A stretch of DNA of 64,000 nucleotides, from NCBI GenBank assembly GCA_910584125.1, contig CAJTXU010000002.1, positions 60,621 to 124,620 on the forward strand, given 5' to 3'. Each line of letters starts with the position of its first letter. The first letter of the stretch is position 1. The DNA is from an uncultured Muribaculaceae bacterium. GTDB lineage: Bacteria; Bacteroidota; Bacteroidia; Bacteroidales; Muribaculaceae. A model generated the notes under the pieces. It worked only from the letters and a program-made list of their open reading frames with translations, made no database searches and had not been told where the DNA came from. Positions 31,811-40,707 of the stretch are shown here, one piece after another. The position numbers and the translations under genes were made by a program.

Positions 31811-33046
31811 TTACTTCTTGGTGTGCAACACTATGTTGGTGATCTCGGGACGTGCTGCGCCTATACGCGCCGGGAATCCCACCTCTCCGACACCGATGTT
31901 CACATAGAGGTTCATCGGATTGCCGTCCTTGGCCGTAGCCTTGTATAGTCCGCCCCACTCAGGATAGCGATAGACGCTCGGCGACCATTTCCAGTCGCCG
32001 GCCTCGAGCATCATCTGCATCGCATGGGTATGCCCCGAAAGCGACAGGTCGATATTGCTTATGTCAGTCGCCACCATCTTCCAGTGCTGCGGATTATGCG
32101 TCAGAAGAATCTTATACATGTCGTCGTTAAGACCGCGATGTCTGCCGAGACTGTCGGGATAGGACTTACCGAGGTCTCCGAGGGTGTTGAAAGGTGGTTC
32201 TCCCCAATTCTCGACTCCGATCATCACTATAGAATCGTTGCCGCTGCGGATGAAGTGAGTCTTGTTTGCGAGCAGTTTCCATCCCATCCCCTCAATCTTC
32301 GCAGCAAGTTTGGCCACATCTTCATTCGCATCGCCTCCGCCGGGCCAGTCGACATATCCCGCATAGTCATGGTTGCCGAATATGGCATAGACCCCATGGG
32401 GCGCGTGCAGCCGCTTCAGCACGGGAATGAAAGGATCGAGTTCAGACGATTGACGGTTGACGATATCGCCCGTGAAGACTATCACGTCCGCCTCCTGGGC
32501 ATTGAGGCTGTCGACAAGCTGCGAAATGAACGTGGTGTCGTTGCCCCACGTGCCGACATGCGCGTCGCTGAACTGTGTCACCCGGAAGCCGTCGAACGAC
32601 GCCGGGAGCTTGTCGGAATAGAGTTCGACATTGTTGACCTCTATGTCGCGGCGTGTGAAGATCACACCCCACCACATCACACAGAAAGTCAGAACCGCCA
32701 CGACGGCCCCGGTGACTGCTCCGCCACGCGACCGTTTGCGCCTGATCGCGTTAACAATACGCCCGACGATAGAGATAAGCGCGTATATGAATTTGGGGAT
32801 ATAGATCGAAAGATAAGTGAAGAGCATCCACATCACAGGCAATATCGACGCCTCGGGCGAGCGTATAGGCATGTTGAGCGTCACGATGGCGAGCGCCCAG
32901 CAGAGCACACACGACACGCCGTAGATCCAGCAATATAGGTGGCGCCTCGCGCGGGCGGCGAACGAGCGGATGTCGAAGAAAATGTAGACGTCAACGGCCA
33001 GCGACATCAACATGAGCAGGACCGCGGTCATGATGGGGATTCTCAT
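31811..33046 (-). CDS. Membrane-anchored metallophosphoesterase
   Basis: 411 residues. Four N-terminal membrane helices (to about residue 135), then a calcineurin-like phosphoesterase domain with all metal motifs: TQFSDAHVGTWG, VFTGDIVN, IFGNHDYAGY, LLTHNPQHW and LSGHTHAMQ. The YaeI-like family includes UDP-2,3-diacylglucosamine-type and other phosphodiesterases; the substrate here is unknown. It heads the pair with folK. Confidence 0.88.
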   Translation of the reverse strand: MRIPIMTAVLLMLMSLAVDVYIFFDIRSFAARARRHLYCWIYGVSCVLCWALAIVTLNMPIRSPEASILPVMWMLFTYLSIYIPKFIYALISIVGRIVNAIRRKRSRGGAVTGAVVAVLTFCVMWWGVIFTRRDIEVNNVELYSDKLPASFDGFRVTQFSDAHVGTWGNDTTFISQLVDSLNAQEADVIVFTGDIVNRQSSELDPFIPVLKRLHAPHGVYAIFGNHDYAGYVDWPGGGDANEDVAKLAAKIEGMGWKLLANKTHFIRSGNDSIVMIGVENWGEPPFNTLGDLGKSYPDSLGRHRGLNDDMYKILLTHNPQHWKMVATDISNIDLSLSGHTHAMQMMLEAGDWKWSPSVYRYPEWGGLYKATAKDGNPMNLYVNIGVGEVGFPARIGAARPEITNIVLHTKK

Positions 33047-33091
33047 AACTTGAAACTTTAAGTGCCGGCGGCGCGAACGACCGCCTCCGGG

Positions 33092-34267
33092 TCACTCCAT
33101 GCCGCCTAAGATTGTCTTCAGCTTGTTCTTCAGCGGATTGGAATACATCACGAGCATCATCTCCATCATGAAATCTCGCTCCTCAGCCGTGACGTCTTCG
33201 ATATCCACCTTGTTGAGCTGGCTATCGAAGTAACGCTCCACCTCCACTCTCTGTTCGGGGGTATACTTGCCGCAGAATCGGTTGCAGTGGTGCAGCATGT
33301 CGAAGGCCACATAGTTAATGGGGAAAATCTCGTAGCTGCGGTGTATGGCCTGGTCGATCAGCGCGCCCACATAGCGGGCCGACGTGTTGTTGTCGGGGAA
33401 CTCTCCGAGCTGGTCGAGACGAGGGTTGATGCGCGGAGTGAGCTGGAAATGCACATGCCCCTTGAACTGCAGCAGGCCCGTCTCCATGCTGAACAGGTCG
33501 TCGCGCTGCGACTTCTTGAAGTTCGGGTCGCGACGCTTCATCAGGAACTCCCTGGCCTTCAGATAGTCGTTGGGGTCGAACTCGTACGATATCGAGACGG
33601 GCATCAGGTTTATCTCCTTGAGTCTCTCCATAAACGATCCCTGGCCGCCGATGGCGAGCATCTTGATCAGAGACTCCTGCGTGTGGTCGGAGCTGTCCTT
33701 GGCGCGGCCCTCGCGCTGTGCGATCCACACGGACTCATGCTTGTCGAGGATGGCGTGATGGATATACGACGAGAGCTTCTTGGCGGCCATAAGGCCCTCG
33801 CGAAGACCCGTGTTGCGCTTCACGATAAACGACTTGTTGAGCCGCACCAGATCGTTGATCCAGTCGAATACGAGCAGATTGTTGCCTATCGCCACCTCCG
33901 AGGTCGGCATCTCGCGGCGCATGAACGCAAGGTTCAGAAACGACGCGTCGAGCACGATGTCGCGATGGTTGGTGATGAACACATAGTTGAGCGCCGGGTT
34001 GTAGTACTTCACGCCGCCGAGGCTTATGCCCGCTGTCGTGGTCTTTGCGAGCATCTCGAGAAACGGGAACATCACCTGATGCTGGAAGTCGTATTTGTTG
34101 TCGATCTTCAGCATCTCGTCGATCAGGTCTGGCACGTCGTCCTTGGGCATCGTGTAGTAGACGGCATGCAGGAATCCAGGGTCCTTCACGAGTTCGGCCA
34201 TCTTGGCCTTGAAGACCGAATCGTCATAAGGCGCTATGTCACTGTAGTCTATTTCCTGGGCACTCAT
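33092..34267 (-). CDS. 1-acyl-sn-glycerol-3-phosphate acyltransferase-like protein
   Basis: 391 residues from ATG 34267 (MSAQEIDYSDIAPYD); the longer frame to 34618 overlaps the RluD-type gene and is rejected. The PlsC-like acyltransferase core is NYVFITNHRDIVLDASFLN (the histidine block), then SFIVKRNTGLREGL and QREGRAKDSSDHTQE (the EGR block), and PVSISYEFDPNDYLKARE. It should acylate phospholipid precursors at the inner membrane; the exact acyl acceptor is not certain. It lies 64 bases downstream of the pseudouridine synthase. Confidence 0.85.
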   Translation of the reverse strand: MSAQEIDYSDIAPYDDSVFKAKMAELVKDPGFLHAVYYTMPKDDVPDLIDEMLKIDNKYDFQHQVMFPFLEMLAKTTTAGISLGGVKYYNPALNYVFITNHRDIVLDASFLNLAFMRREMPTSEVAIGNNLLVFDWINDLVRLNKSFIVKRNTGLREGLMAAKKLSSYIHHAILDKHESVWIAQREGRAKDSSDHTQESLIKMLAIGGQGSFMERLKEINLMPVSISYEFDPNDYLKAREFLMKRRDPNFKKSQRDDLFSMETGLLQFKGHVHFQLTPRINPRLDQLGEFPDNNTSARYVGALIDQAIHRSYEIFPINYVAFDMLHHCNRFCGKYTPEQRVEVERYFDSQLNKVDIEDVTAEERDFMMEMMLVMYSNPLKNKLKTILGGME

Positions 34268-34331
34268 AAATGTCTGCGTATATGTTTGGGCCACGTCCCT
34301 GCTGAGGCCGCGGCCGTTGAGTTGTTTAACA

Positions 34332-35444
34332 TCATAACGACCCGCCGCGCGTTCTGTTGCGCGCGTCGGTGAGATTTCTCCACTTCTCCAGCAGGGCCTC
34401 CATGTCGGCAGGAAGCGGAGATTCGAAAAACATCTCGCGCCCCGTGGCCGGGTGGGTGAAGCCGAGCGTGCGGGCATGCAGGGCCTGCCGCGGACAGGTG
34501 TCGAAACAGTTCTCGACAAACCTCCGGTAGGCCGACGAGGTGTTGCCTTTGAGTATGCGGTCGCCTCCGTAGCGGGCGTCGTTGAAGAGAGGATGGCCCT
34601 TGTGCAGCATGTGCACACGAATCTGATGGGTGCGCCCGGTCTCGAGCACGCATTTCACCTTTGTGACGAAACCGAAACGTTCCAGCACCTCATAGTGCGT
34701 CACGGCGTGCTTGCCCTGCGTCGGGTCGGCCATTACGGCCATCTGCAGTTTGTTGCGGGGATTTCGGCCGATGTTGCCGGTGATCGTGCCCGAATCCTCG
34801 CTGAAGTCGCCCCACACCAGGGCTATGTATTCGCGGCGGGTGGTCTTCTCGAAAAACTGCCGTCCGAGCGCGGTCTTGGCGTCAGGGGTCTTGGCCACCA
34901 CGAGCAGCCCGGACGTGTCCTTGTCGATGCGGTGCACGAGGCCAAGCCTCGGGTCGCTCACGTCATAGTCGGGGTTGTCCTTGAAATGCCACGCGAGGGC
35001 GTTGACCAGAGTGCCCGAATAGTTGCCGTGGCCGGGATGCACCACGAGTCCGGCCGGCTTGTTGACCACGAGCAGCGTGTCGTCTTCATACACTATGTCA
35101 AGCGGTATGTCCTCGGCTATGATCTCGAAGTCATAGCGCGGGCGGTCCATCACGACGCTTATCACATCGCCGGGCTTGACGCGGTAGCTCGACTTGACGG
35201 CCTTGCCGTTGACGATGATGCAGCCTGCGTCGGCGGCCTGCTGCACGCGGTTGCGCGACGTGCGTTCCAGACGCTCGGTCAGGAACTTGTCGATGCGCAG
35301 CAGCTGCTGCCCCTTGTCGGCCGTGAAGCGGAAATGCTCGTAGAGCTCGCGTCCGTCTTCGAGCACGTAATCGGGTTCGACGGCCGCGTCGTCCTGGGCC
35401 GCTTCGAGGCCGACGGTTCCTGTCTCCAGTTCTTCTTCTGCCAT
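34332..35444 (-). CDS. RluD-type rRNA pseudouridine synthase
   Basis: 370 residues from ATG 35444; a TTG nine bases earlier would overlap the PASTA gene. An N-terminal S4 RNA-binding domain (QLLRIDKFLTERLERTSRNRVQQAAD), then the synthase: VVNKPAGLVVHPGHGN, the catalytic Asp in LGLVHRIDKDTSGLLVV, and LETGRTHQIRVHMLHKGHPL. Members of this family make pseudouridine in 23S rRNA (RluD: 1911/1915/1917). RluD function is likely but RluC-like specificity cannot be excluded. Confidence 0.92.
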   Translation of the reverse strand: MAEEELETGTVGLEAAQDDAAVEPDYVLEDGRELYEHFRFTADKGQQLLRIDKFLTERLERTSRNRVQQAADAGCIIVNGKAVKSSYRVKPGDVISVVMDRPRYDFEIIAEDIPLDIVYEDDTLLVVNKPAGLVVHPGHGNYSGTLVNALAWHFKDNPDYDVSDPRLGLVHRIDKDTSGLLVVAKTPDAKTALGRQFFEKTTRREYIALVWGDFSEDSGTITGNIGRNPRNKLQMAVMADPTQGKHAVTHYEVLERFGFVTKVKCVLETGRTHQIRVHMLHKGHPLFNDARYGGDRILKGNTSSAYRRFVENCFDTCPRQALHARTLGFTHPATGREMFFESPLPADMEALLEKWRNLTDARNRTRGGSL

Positions 35445-35449
35445 CGCTG

Positions 35450-36238
35450 TCAATTGAATACGTCGGGATCGACGGTTTCCTCCTCGTTTTCCTCAGGCGC
35501 GGCGGGCTGCTGTGGAGCCGGAGCCGGCTCACGCTCCCAGGCCGGCTGCGACTCGTCATATTCCTCCGCGCCGTAATCCTCGGGATGCTCGCGGTAGTTG
35601 TTGAGATACTCAAGGTTGTTGAGCGAGTCTTCCACATCCGATAGGCGACCGTCAGAGACCTCCACGACAATCGAGGCGTTGACAGGCACCTTCTGCATCT
35701 TGCGCACCGGCCGACCGTTGGCCAGGATCTTCACCACGCGGTCGCTCGTGCCGAGCACCTTGACCTCGCGCACGTTCTTGAATCCGAGCTCCTCAAGCTT
35801 GGCGAGCACTCCGCGCCGGTTGAGGCCCTTCATGGCGAGCTCGTTGGGATGGTTGTCGTCGTCGAGTATCACCTCCTTGGGATGCACGGCGTTGATATAG
35901 AGGAAAATCTTGCGTCCCGGCTTCACTATCGACTTAGCCTTGGGGAATTGCTCGATCACAAGCCCCGGGCGCACGTCGTCTCTGTACAGCGAATCGCGGA
36001 TATCGACCTTCAGGCCGCATTCGTGCAGTCGCGATATAGCCTCGGTATACGTCAGGTTCTCGACGCCCGGCACGCGCACCGACCGGCCGTGCTTGGTGAA
36101 GAGGGCCGTGGCCAGATAGGCGGCGTATATGCCGAGCGCCGCGATAATCAGGATTATCACTAAATTGGCCATCACCGGATGGCGGTCTATGAACTTGCTA
36201 CCCCAGCTGTAGGAGTGGTCGGTCTGGTTGCTTTTCAA
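35450..36238 (-). CDS. PASTA-domain membrane protein
   Basis: 262 residues if started at TTG 36238; an earlier TTG at 36271 lies on the -7 box, and the first ATG (36172) would remove the part before the membrane helix. One membrane helix (MANLVIILIIAALGIYAAYL), then two or three PASTA-like domains (RVPGVENLTYTEAISRLHECGLKV, GLVIEQFPKAKSIVKPGRKIFLY). The tail is acidic and Pro/Glu-rich. PASTA domains bind peptidoglycan or lipid II fragments; a cell-wall sensing role is inferred. It heads the PASTA-rluD-acyltransferase unit. Confidence 0.83.
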   Translation of the reverse strand: MKSNQTDHSYSWGSKFIDRHPVMANLVIILIIAALGIYAAYLATALFTKHGRSVRVPGVENLTYTEAISRLHECGLKVDIRDSLYRDDVRPGLVIEQFPKAKSIVKPGRKIFLYINAVHPKEVILDDDNHPNELAMKGLNRRGVLAKLEELGFKNVREVKVLGTSDRVVKILANGRPVRKMQKVPVNASIVVEVSDGRLSDVEDSLNNLEYLNNYREHPEDYGAEEYDESQPAWEREPAPAPQQPAAPEENEEETVDPDVFN

Positions 36239-36259
36239 TGTCTGAGCGGTTTTAGCCCC

Positions 36260-36267
36260 CAAAGTTA
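36260..36267 (-). promoter_or_regulatory. -7 element for the PASTA-rluD unit (TAACTTTG on minus)
   Basis: CAAAGTTA on plus, i.e. TAACTTTG on minus, about 22 bases before TTG 36238. It argues against the TTG at 36271 as start codon. Confidence 0.5.
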
Positions 36268-36362
36268 ACAAAAATTAGCGATACTTTAAAGCGATTGCCC
36301 ATTTTTTGATGTTCTTCTTAAAGTTTAGAGCCGAATATAGATGAAATATCCGGAATTTTTGC

Positions 36363-36370
36363 TAACTTTG
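36363..36370 (+). promoter_or_regulatory. -7 element for bamD (TAACTTTG)
   Basis: Exact TAnnTTTG match 56 bases before ATG 36426, divergent from the PASTA promoter 100 bases away. No clear -33 box. Confidence 0.55.
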
Positions 36371-36425
36371 CATTTTGATACGGGTGCACTATGCCCCGCG
36401 TCGAAACAAGATAGAAAGATTACAC

Positions 36426-37229
36426 ATGCGCAAGTACCTGTTCCTTCTCCCCCTGCTGGCAATGCTGGCCTCGTGCACCGAATACAGCAAGGTGCTCAAG
36501 AGCCGCGATGTCGATTACAAGTTCGATTATGCCAAGCGGGCATATGAAGAAAAGAAGTATCTTCAGGCCTCCACGATACTCAACGAGATCTACACTCCCC
36601 TCCGCGGCACCGCCAACGGAGAGGAAGCCTTGTTCCTGCTCGCCATGTCCTACTACGGCAACCAGGACTATACCAACGCCAACGTCTTCTTTAAGACATA
36701 CTACCAGAGGTATCCCAAGGGCAAGTTCGCCGAGCTGGCCAATTTCTATTCCGGATACGGCTTCTATCTCGAGTCGCCCGACCCGCAGCTCGACCAGTCG
36801 TATACCATAAAGGCGATCGAGGAGCTCCAGAATTTTCTCGAACGGTACCCGACCAGCGAAAAGGCCGCCGAGGCCCAGAACGCGATTTTCGAGATGCAGG
36901 ACAAGCTGACCCTCAAGGAGCTCCAGAACGCCCAGCTCTATTACAACCTCGGCAACTTCATGGGCAACAACTATGAGTCGGCGGTCATTGTGGCCCGCAA
37001 CGCCCTTAAGGATTATCCCTATTCGAAATATCGCGAGGATTTCGAGTTTCTCATCCTCAAGTCGAAATACCAGATGGCGAAGAACAGTATCTCGGAGAAG
37101 ATGAACGAGCGTTACGGCGACGTGGTCGACGAGTACTATTCGTTCGTCAACAACTTCCCGGAGTCGAAACACCTCAAGGAGGCCCAGACCATCTTCAAGG
37201 TAGCCGAGAAGCATACGGGCAACAAGTGA
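36426..37229 (+). CDS. bamD: Outer-membrane assembly lipoprotein BamD
   Basis: 267 residues from ATG 36426. Lipoprotein signal peptide MRKYLFLLPLLAMLASC, lipid on Cys17. TPR-like helical repeats follow (DYKFDYAKRAYEEKKYLQASTILNEIY, EEALFLLAMSYYGNQDYTNANVFF, FAELANFYSGYGFYLESP, KAIEELQNFLERYPTSEKAAEAQ). BamD is the essential partner of BamA in inserting outer-membrane barrels. It is followed by the omega-subunit gene, the normal Bacteroidetes order. Confidence 0.95.
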   Translation: MRKYLFLLPLLAMLASCTEYSKVLKSRDVDYKFDYAKRAYEEKKYLQASTILNEIYTPLRGTANGEEALFLLAMSYYGNQDYTNANVFFKTYYQRYPKGKFAELANFYSGYGFYLESPDPQLDQSYTIKAIEELQNFLERYPTSEKAAEAQNAIFEMQDKLTLKELQNAQLYYNLGNFMGNNYESAVIVARNALKDYPYSKYREDFEFLILKSKYQMAKNSISEKMNERYGDVVDEYYSFVNNFPESKHLKEAQTIFKVAEKHTGNK

Positions 37230-37325
37230 CGCCCCGAGCCTCAGATACAGAGACAAAACGTAATATCCAGCACGGCGGCCTCGGCCGCGTCGGTGCGAAA
37301 CCCAACATAAATCATAAAGATACTT

Positions 37326-37661
37326 ATGGATTATAAGAAAACAAACGCTCCCATCACGACGGTGACACGCGACATGATCGCCATGGCCGAACAGACCGGA
37401 AATGTCTATGAGACCGTATGCATCATCGGAAAGAGAGCCAATCAGATTTCGCAGGATCTCAAGAAGGAGCTCGAGAAGAAGCTCCAGGAGTTTGCCTCGA
37501 CCGACAACAACGAGGAGGTGTCGGAAAACCGTGAGCAGATCGAGGTGTCGCGTTTCTACGAGAAACTCCCCAAGCCCACTCTGATTGCGACCCAGGAGTA
37601 TATCGAGCACAAGCTCTATTTCTCCAACCCCCTCAAGGAGAAGGAGCGCCTCGACGACTGA
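37326..37661 (+). CDS. rpoZ: RNA polymerase omega subunit (Rpb6-like)
   Basis: 111 residues. DYKKTNAPITTVTRDMIAMAEQTGNVYETVCIIGKRANQIS is the conserved omega core, here in the longer Bacteroidetes form with a C-terminal extension (KPTLIATQEYIEHKLYFSNPLKEKERLDD). It helps assemble RNA polymerase around the beta-prime subunit. 96 bases behind bamD, with a possible terminator after it. Confidence 0.92.
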   Translation: MDYKKTNAPITTVTRDMIAMAEQTGNVYETVCIIGKRANQISQDLKKELEKKLQEFASTDNNEEVSENREQIEVSRFYEKLPKPTLIATQEYIEHKLYFSNPLKEKERLDD

Positions 37662-37708
37662 CCTGCGCTGTCGCCTGCCCGCAAGGCGGGCGCCGGGTGG
37701 TATCCTAC

Positions 37709-37736
37709 GGCCGCGGACATCTGATGTTCTGCGGCC
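37709..37736 (+). terminator. Hairpin after the omega-subunit gene
   Basis: GGCCGC (37709-37714) pairs with GCGGCC (37731-37736), with a partly paired interior (GACATC/GATGTTC). Another GC-rich hairpin (CCCGC-AAG-GCGGG) lies just upstream. Only a weak TTGAGTTT follows. Confidence 0.45.
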
Positions 37737-37754
37737 TTGAGTTTGGATAGACAT

Positions 37755-38744
37755 ATGCCGAGACTCTTCGTTTTCAATCCCGACACCGACTATTGTCTGG
37801 CGTCCGGTGCCGATTCGTATACTCCGCCGGCCAATGTGGTGGAGGTGCGACGCTCGCTGGCCATGACCCCGCTGGCGTTCGCTTCTCCGGGCGACGCGCT
37901 GCTTGTGCTCGACGATATAGACCCGCCGACTTGGCGCAGCTACGAGGCGCAGGCCTCGCTCGCCGGCGTCGAGCTGCTTACACCGTCGCTGGCCCGCGCC
38001 GAACGCCGACGGCTCCAAACCTATGTTGCGGTGCCGTGGGGTTGGAACGCAAGTATCAGGCGAACACTGACCTCCGTTATCGGCGATATGCAGGGTATGC
38101 CGTCGGCCGAATCCATCGAGGAGATCAGACGCCTTTCTCATCGGCGTTCCAACATCGAGATGCTCCGCGCCATGGCTCCGAGGCTCGACAAGGGAATAGA
38201 GATGCCCGCCGAGCTCTCCGAATCGGCCGAGGCTCTACTGAGGCTCGAACGCGAAGGCCAGTTATGGTTCAAGGCTCCATGGAGCAGCTCCGGACGCGGC
38301 GTGATCCTTGCATCGACCGACGACGACATGCACAAGACGGAGCTCTGGATACAGGGCATCATCCGACGTCAGGGGTCGGTGATGGTCGAGAAGGCCTACG
38401 ACAGAGTGTTCGATTTCGCCACCGAATGGTTCTGCAGACACGGGAAGGCCCGGTTTCTCGGATACTCGGTGTTCGACGTCTCGTTCCGAGGGAAATACCA
38501 ATCAAACGTCAGCGCCCCGCAAACCGAACTCCTCGCCGCGATCAAGAAACGGTGCGCCGGGTGGGACGACGGCTACCTTCAGCTGCAACGTCAGGCCATC
38601 GAAACGGTTTTCGCCGCGAATTATGAGGGACCGCTCGGCGTCGACATGCTCGCGACACGCTCCGGCGCCGTCAATCCGAGCGTCGAGGTCAACCTGCGGC
38701 ATACTATGGGCATGCCGGGACTGTTGAAATATAAGGACTTATGA
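37755..38744 (+). CDS. ATP-grasp-like protein of unknown function
   Basis: 329 residues from ATG 37755 (MPRLFVFNPDTDYCL). The middle and end look like an ATP-grasp ligase: LWFKAPWSSSGRGVILAS (ATP-binding strand and glycine-rich loop), GSVMVEKAYDRVFDFA, and the metal-site motif VNPSVEVNLRHTMGMP (ExN). The N-terminal ~130 residues are specific to this family. The product and substrates are unknown. It shares a 4-base ATGA overlap with the DUF2520 gene, and the following KdsC and Maf genes make it the first of a four-gene unit. Confidence 0.7.
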   Translation: MPRLFVFNPDTDYCLASGADSYTPPANVVEVRRSLAMTPLAFASPGDALLVLDDIDPPTWRSYEAQASLAGVELLTPSLARAERRRLQTYVAVPWGWNASIRRTLTSVIGDMQGMPSAESIEEIRRLSHRRSNIEMLRAMAPRLDKGIEMPAELSESAEALLRLEREGQLWFKAPWSSSGRGVILASTDDDMHKTELWIQGIIRRQGSVMVEKAYDRVFDFATEWFCRHGKARFLGYSVFDVSFRGKYQSNVSAPQTELLAAIKKRCAGWDDGYLQLQRQAIETVFAANYEGPLGVDMLATRSGAVNPSVEVNLRHTMGMPGLLKYKDL

Positions 38745-39478
38745 AGATAGACATAATAGGACGCGGCAATGTGGGCTGGCATCTCACGCAGGCATTCGAA
38801 GGGAAGGCCGACGTGAATTGTGTCAACCCGCGCACGCTCAAGGACCTTCGCCGGGATGCCGACCTGTATCTGATTTCGGTGACAGACGACGCGATAGCCG
38901 ACGTGGCGCGTCGTCTCGCCGCGTCGCTGCCCACCGACGCCGTCGTGGCGCACACTTCCGGCACCACCGGACTCGACGCTATCAGGCCGATGTTCGCCAA
39001 CTCGGGCGTTTTCTACCCCTTGCAGACATTCACCAAGGGTGTGAGCCTCGAATACTCCGAGATTCCTGTCATGCTTGAGGCCTCTGACGAAACCACAGGA
39101 AAGACGCTGTCGGCGGCCGCCTCGATGATCAGCGACAAGGTTATGGAAGTCAGTTCGGAGCAGCGCGCCATGTATCACATTGCGTCGGTGTTCAGCTGTA
39201 ATTTCGTAAATCATCTCTGGGCACTCTCGGCCGAATATCTCGCGAAGCGAGGACTCGACTTCAACGCGCTGCAGCCTCTTATAAAGGAAACGGCGCGAAA
39301 ACATGAAGACAAGACGCCCGCGGAGGCTCAGACAGGTCCCGCTGTAAGGCACGACCGCCTTACGATCGACCGCCATACCGCGTCGCTCGCGCGCGACGGC
39401 GAAAACGAGCTTAAGGAGATATATGTCCCTTTGACAGAGTCGATAATGAGACATCACCCCAAATCAGACAAAAAATGA
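38741..39478 (+). CDS. Rossmann-fold and DUF2520 domain protein
   Basis: 245 residues. N-terminal NAD(P)-binding fold with MKIDIIGRGNVGWHLTQAF (GxGxxG variant) and LYLISVTDDAIADVARRLA. The C-terminal DUF2520 helical domain has MYHIASVFSCNFVNHLWALSAEYLAKRG and KTPAEAQTGPAVRHDRLTIDRH. The fold resembles the prephenate dehydrogenase/6-phosphogluconate dehydrogenase superfamily. The substrate is unknown. Translationally coupled (ATGA) to genes on both sides. Confidence 0.88.
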   Translation: MKIDIIGRGNVGWHLTQAFEGKADVNCVNPRTLKDLRRDADLYLISVTDDAIADVARRLAASLPTDAVVAHTSGTTGLDAIRPMFANSGVFYPLQTFTKGVSLEYSEIPVMLEASDETTGKTLSAAASMISDKVMEVSSEQRAMYHIASVFSCNFVNHLWALSAEYLAKRGLDFNALQPLIKETARKHEDKTPAEAQTGPAVRHDRLTIDRHTASLARDGENELKEIYVPLTESIMRHHPKSDKK

Positions 39479-39999
39479 GCGGAATAAACTACGACCTCAC
39501 CCGCATCCGCGCGTTCGCCTTCGATGTCGACGGCGTGCTGTCGCCCTCGACGATTCCCATGTCGGACAGCGGCGAACCGATGCGTATGGTCAACATCAAG
39601 GATGGCTACGCGCTGCAGCTCGCAGTAAAGGCCGGATATCATATCGCCATAATCACGGGCGGCAAGACGGAGTCGGTGCGTCACCGTTATGAAGCCCTCG
39701 GCATCAAAGACATATGGCTCGGCGCGTCGCATAAGCTCGAGATATTCAGAAACTGGCTCGACAGCCGGGGCATCTCGCCTGAAGAATGCGTATATATGGG
39801 CGACGACGTGCCCGACCTGAAATGCATGCACGAATGCGGTCTCCCCTGCTCGCCGGCCGACGGATGCCACGAGGCGCGTGCCGTGGCGCGTTACGTCTCG
39901 CGATTCGACGGAGGACACGGCTGCGTGCGCGACGTCATTGAACAAGTGATGCGTGCCCGCGGCGACTGGATGAAAGATGACGACGCCTTCGGGTGGTAA
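39475..39999 (+). CDS. KdsC-like HAD phosphatase (KDO 8-phosphate phosphatase)
   Basis: 174 residues. The HAD motif I is AFAFDVDGVLSPSTI, motif II/III region IITGGKTESVRHRYEALGI, and motif IV VYMGDDVPDLKCMHECGLP. The small cap and ~170-residue length match the KdsC/YrbI group, which removes phosphate from KDO-8-P for lipopolysaccharide. It could also be an acylneuraminate-9-phosphatase-like paralogue. It overlaps the DUF2520 stop by 4 bases. Confidence 0.88.
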   Translation: MSGINYDLTRIRAFAFDVDGVLSPSTIPMSDSGEPMRMVNIKDGYALQLAVKAGYHIAIITGGKTESVRHRYEALGIKDIWLGASHKLEIFRNWLDSRGISPEECVYMGDDVPDLKCMHECGLPCSPADGCHEARAVARYVSRFDGGHGCVRDVIEQVMRARGDWMKDDDAFGW

Positions 40000-40045
40000 A
40001 ACCATGGCGCGACCGAAGGATGCGCATATAATCAAAATATCTCCT

Positions 40046-40627
40046 ATGCTTGACAATCTGAGAAAATACAAGATACTGCTCGCGAGCAAGTCGCCCAGAC
40101 GCCGCGAGCTTCTGTCCGAGCTCCGCATTCCTTTCAATGTGGTGAGCATCGGCGGAATAGACGAGACATTCCCCGACACGCTTCCATGCGACGAGATTCC
40201 CCAGTATCTCGCCAACAAGAAGGCCGATGTCTACATCTCCACTCTCAAGGGCGAGGAACTCGTCATCACGGCCGACACTCTTGTGATCCTTGACGGCGAA
40301 GTGCTCGGCAAGCCCCATGGCCACGAGGAGGCCGAGGCTATGCTGGCGCGGCTTTCGGGCAAGGTCCACAAGGTCGTGACAGGCGTATGCGTCTCCACCC
40401 GGATGAAGCGCATCACGTTCTCGACCGTGACTGAGGTGAAATTCGCCGATCTCTCGGCCGAAGACATCACTTACTATGTCGAGAACTTCCTGCCCTTTGA
40501 CAAGGCCGGCGCCTACGGCATCCAGGAATGGATCGGCTGCGTGGCTGTGGAATGGATCAAAGGCAGCTTCTACAACGTCATGGGTCTGCCGGTCCACCAG
40601 CTTTTCACCGTGCTCAAGACCTTCTGA
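40046..40627 (+). CDS. maf: Maf-family nucleotide pyrophosphatase
   Basis: 193 residues from ATG 40046; the longer frame from 39977 overlaps kdsC and contains a short repeated sequence, so it is rejected. Motifs: KILLASKSPRRRELLSEL, VITADTLVILDGEVLGKPHG and FDKAGAYGIQEWIGCVAVEWIKGSFYNVMGLP. Maf proteins hydrolyse dTTP/UTP or modified nucleotides and affect septum formation. The AGAYGIQ form suggests the YhdE (dTTP/UTP) subgroup. Last gene of the unit, followed by a strong terminator. Confidence 0.92.
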   Translation: MLDNLRKYKILLASKSPRRRELLSELRIPFNVVSIGGIDETFPDTLPCDEIPQYLANKKADVYISTLKGEELVITADTLVILDGEVLGKPHGHEEAEAMLARLSGKVHKVVTGVCVSTRMKRITFSTVTEVKFADLSAEDITYYVENFLPFDKAGAYGIQEWIGCVAVEWIKGSFYNVMGLPVHQLFTVLKTF

Positions 40628-40644
40628 CATCCCCTCCACTCAGA

Positions 40645-40694
40645 GCAAACAGATACAGGCGCTCCCAGCGATGGGAACGCCTGCTTTTGTTTGC
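40645..40694 (+). terminator. Strong intrinsic terminator after maf
   Basis: Nested stems: outer GCAAACA/TGTTTGC (40645-40651, 40688-40694), middle CAGGCG/CGCCTG (40656-40661, 40678-40683), inner TCCCA/TGGGA around loop GCGA. CTTTTGTTT directly follows the middle stem. It may also serve the convergent ROK gene. Confidence 0.8.
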
Positions 40695-40707
40695 ATACGT
40701 GTGCGGC

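Noticed and set aside
34268..34618. Long N-terminal extension of the acyltransferase
   Set aside because: It is a shadow frame over the RluD-type gene; the sequence is Arg/Pro/Ser-rich with no conserved features.
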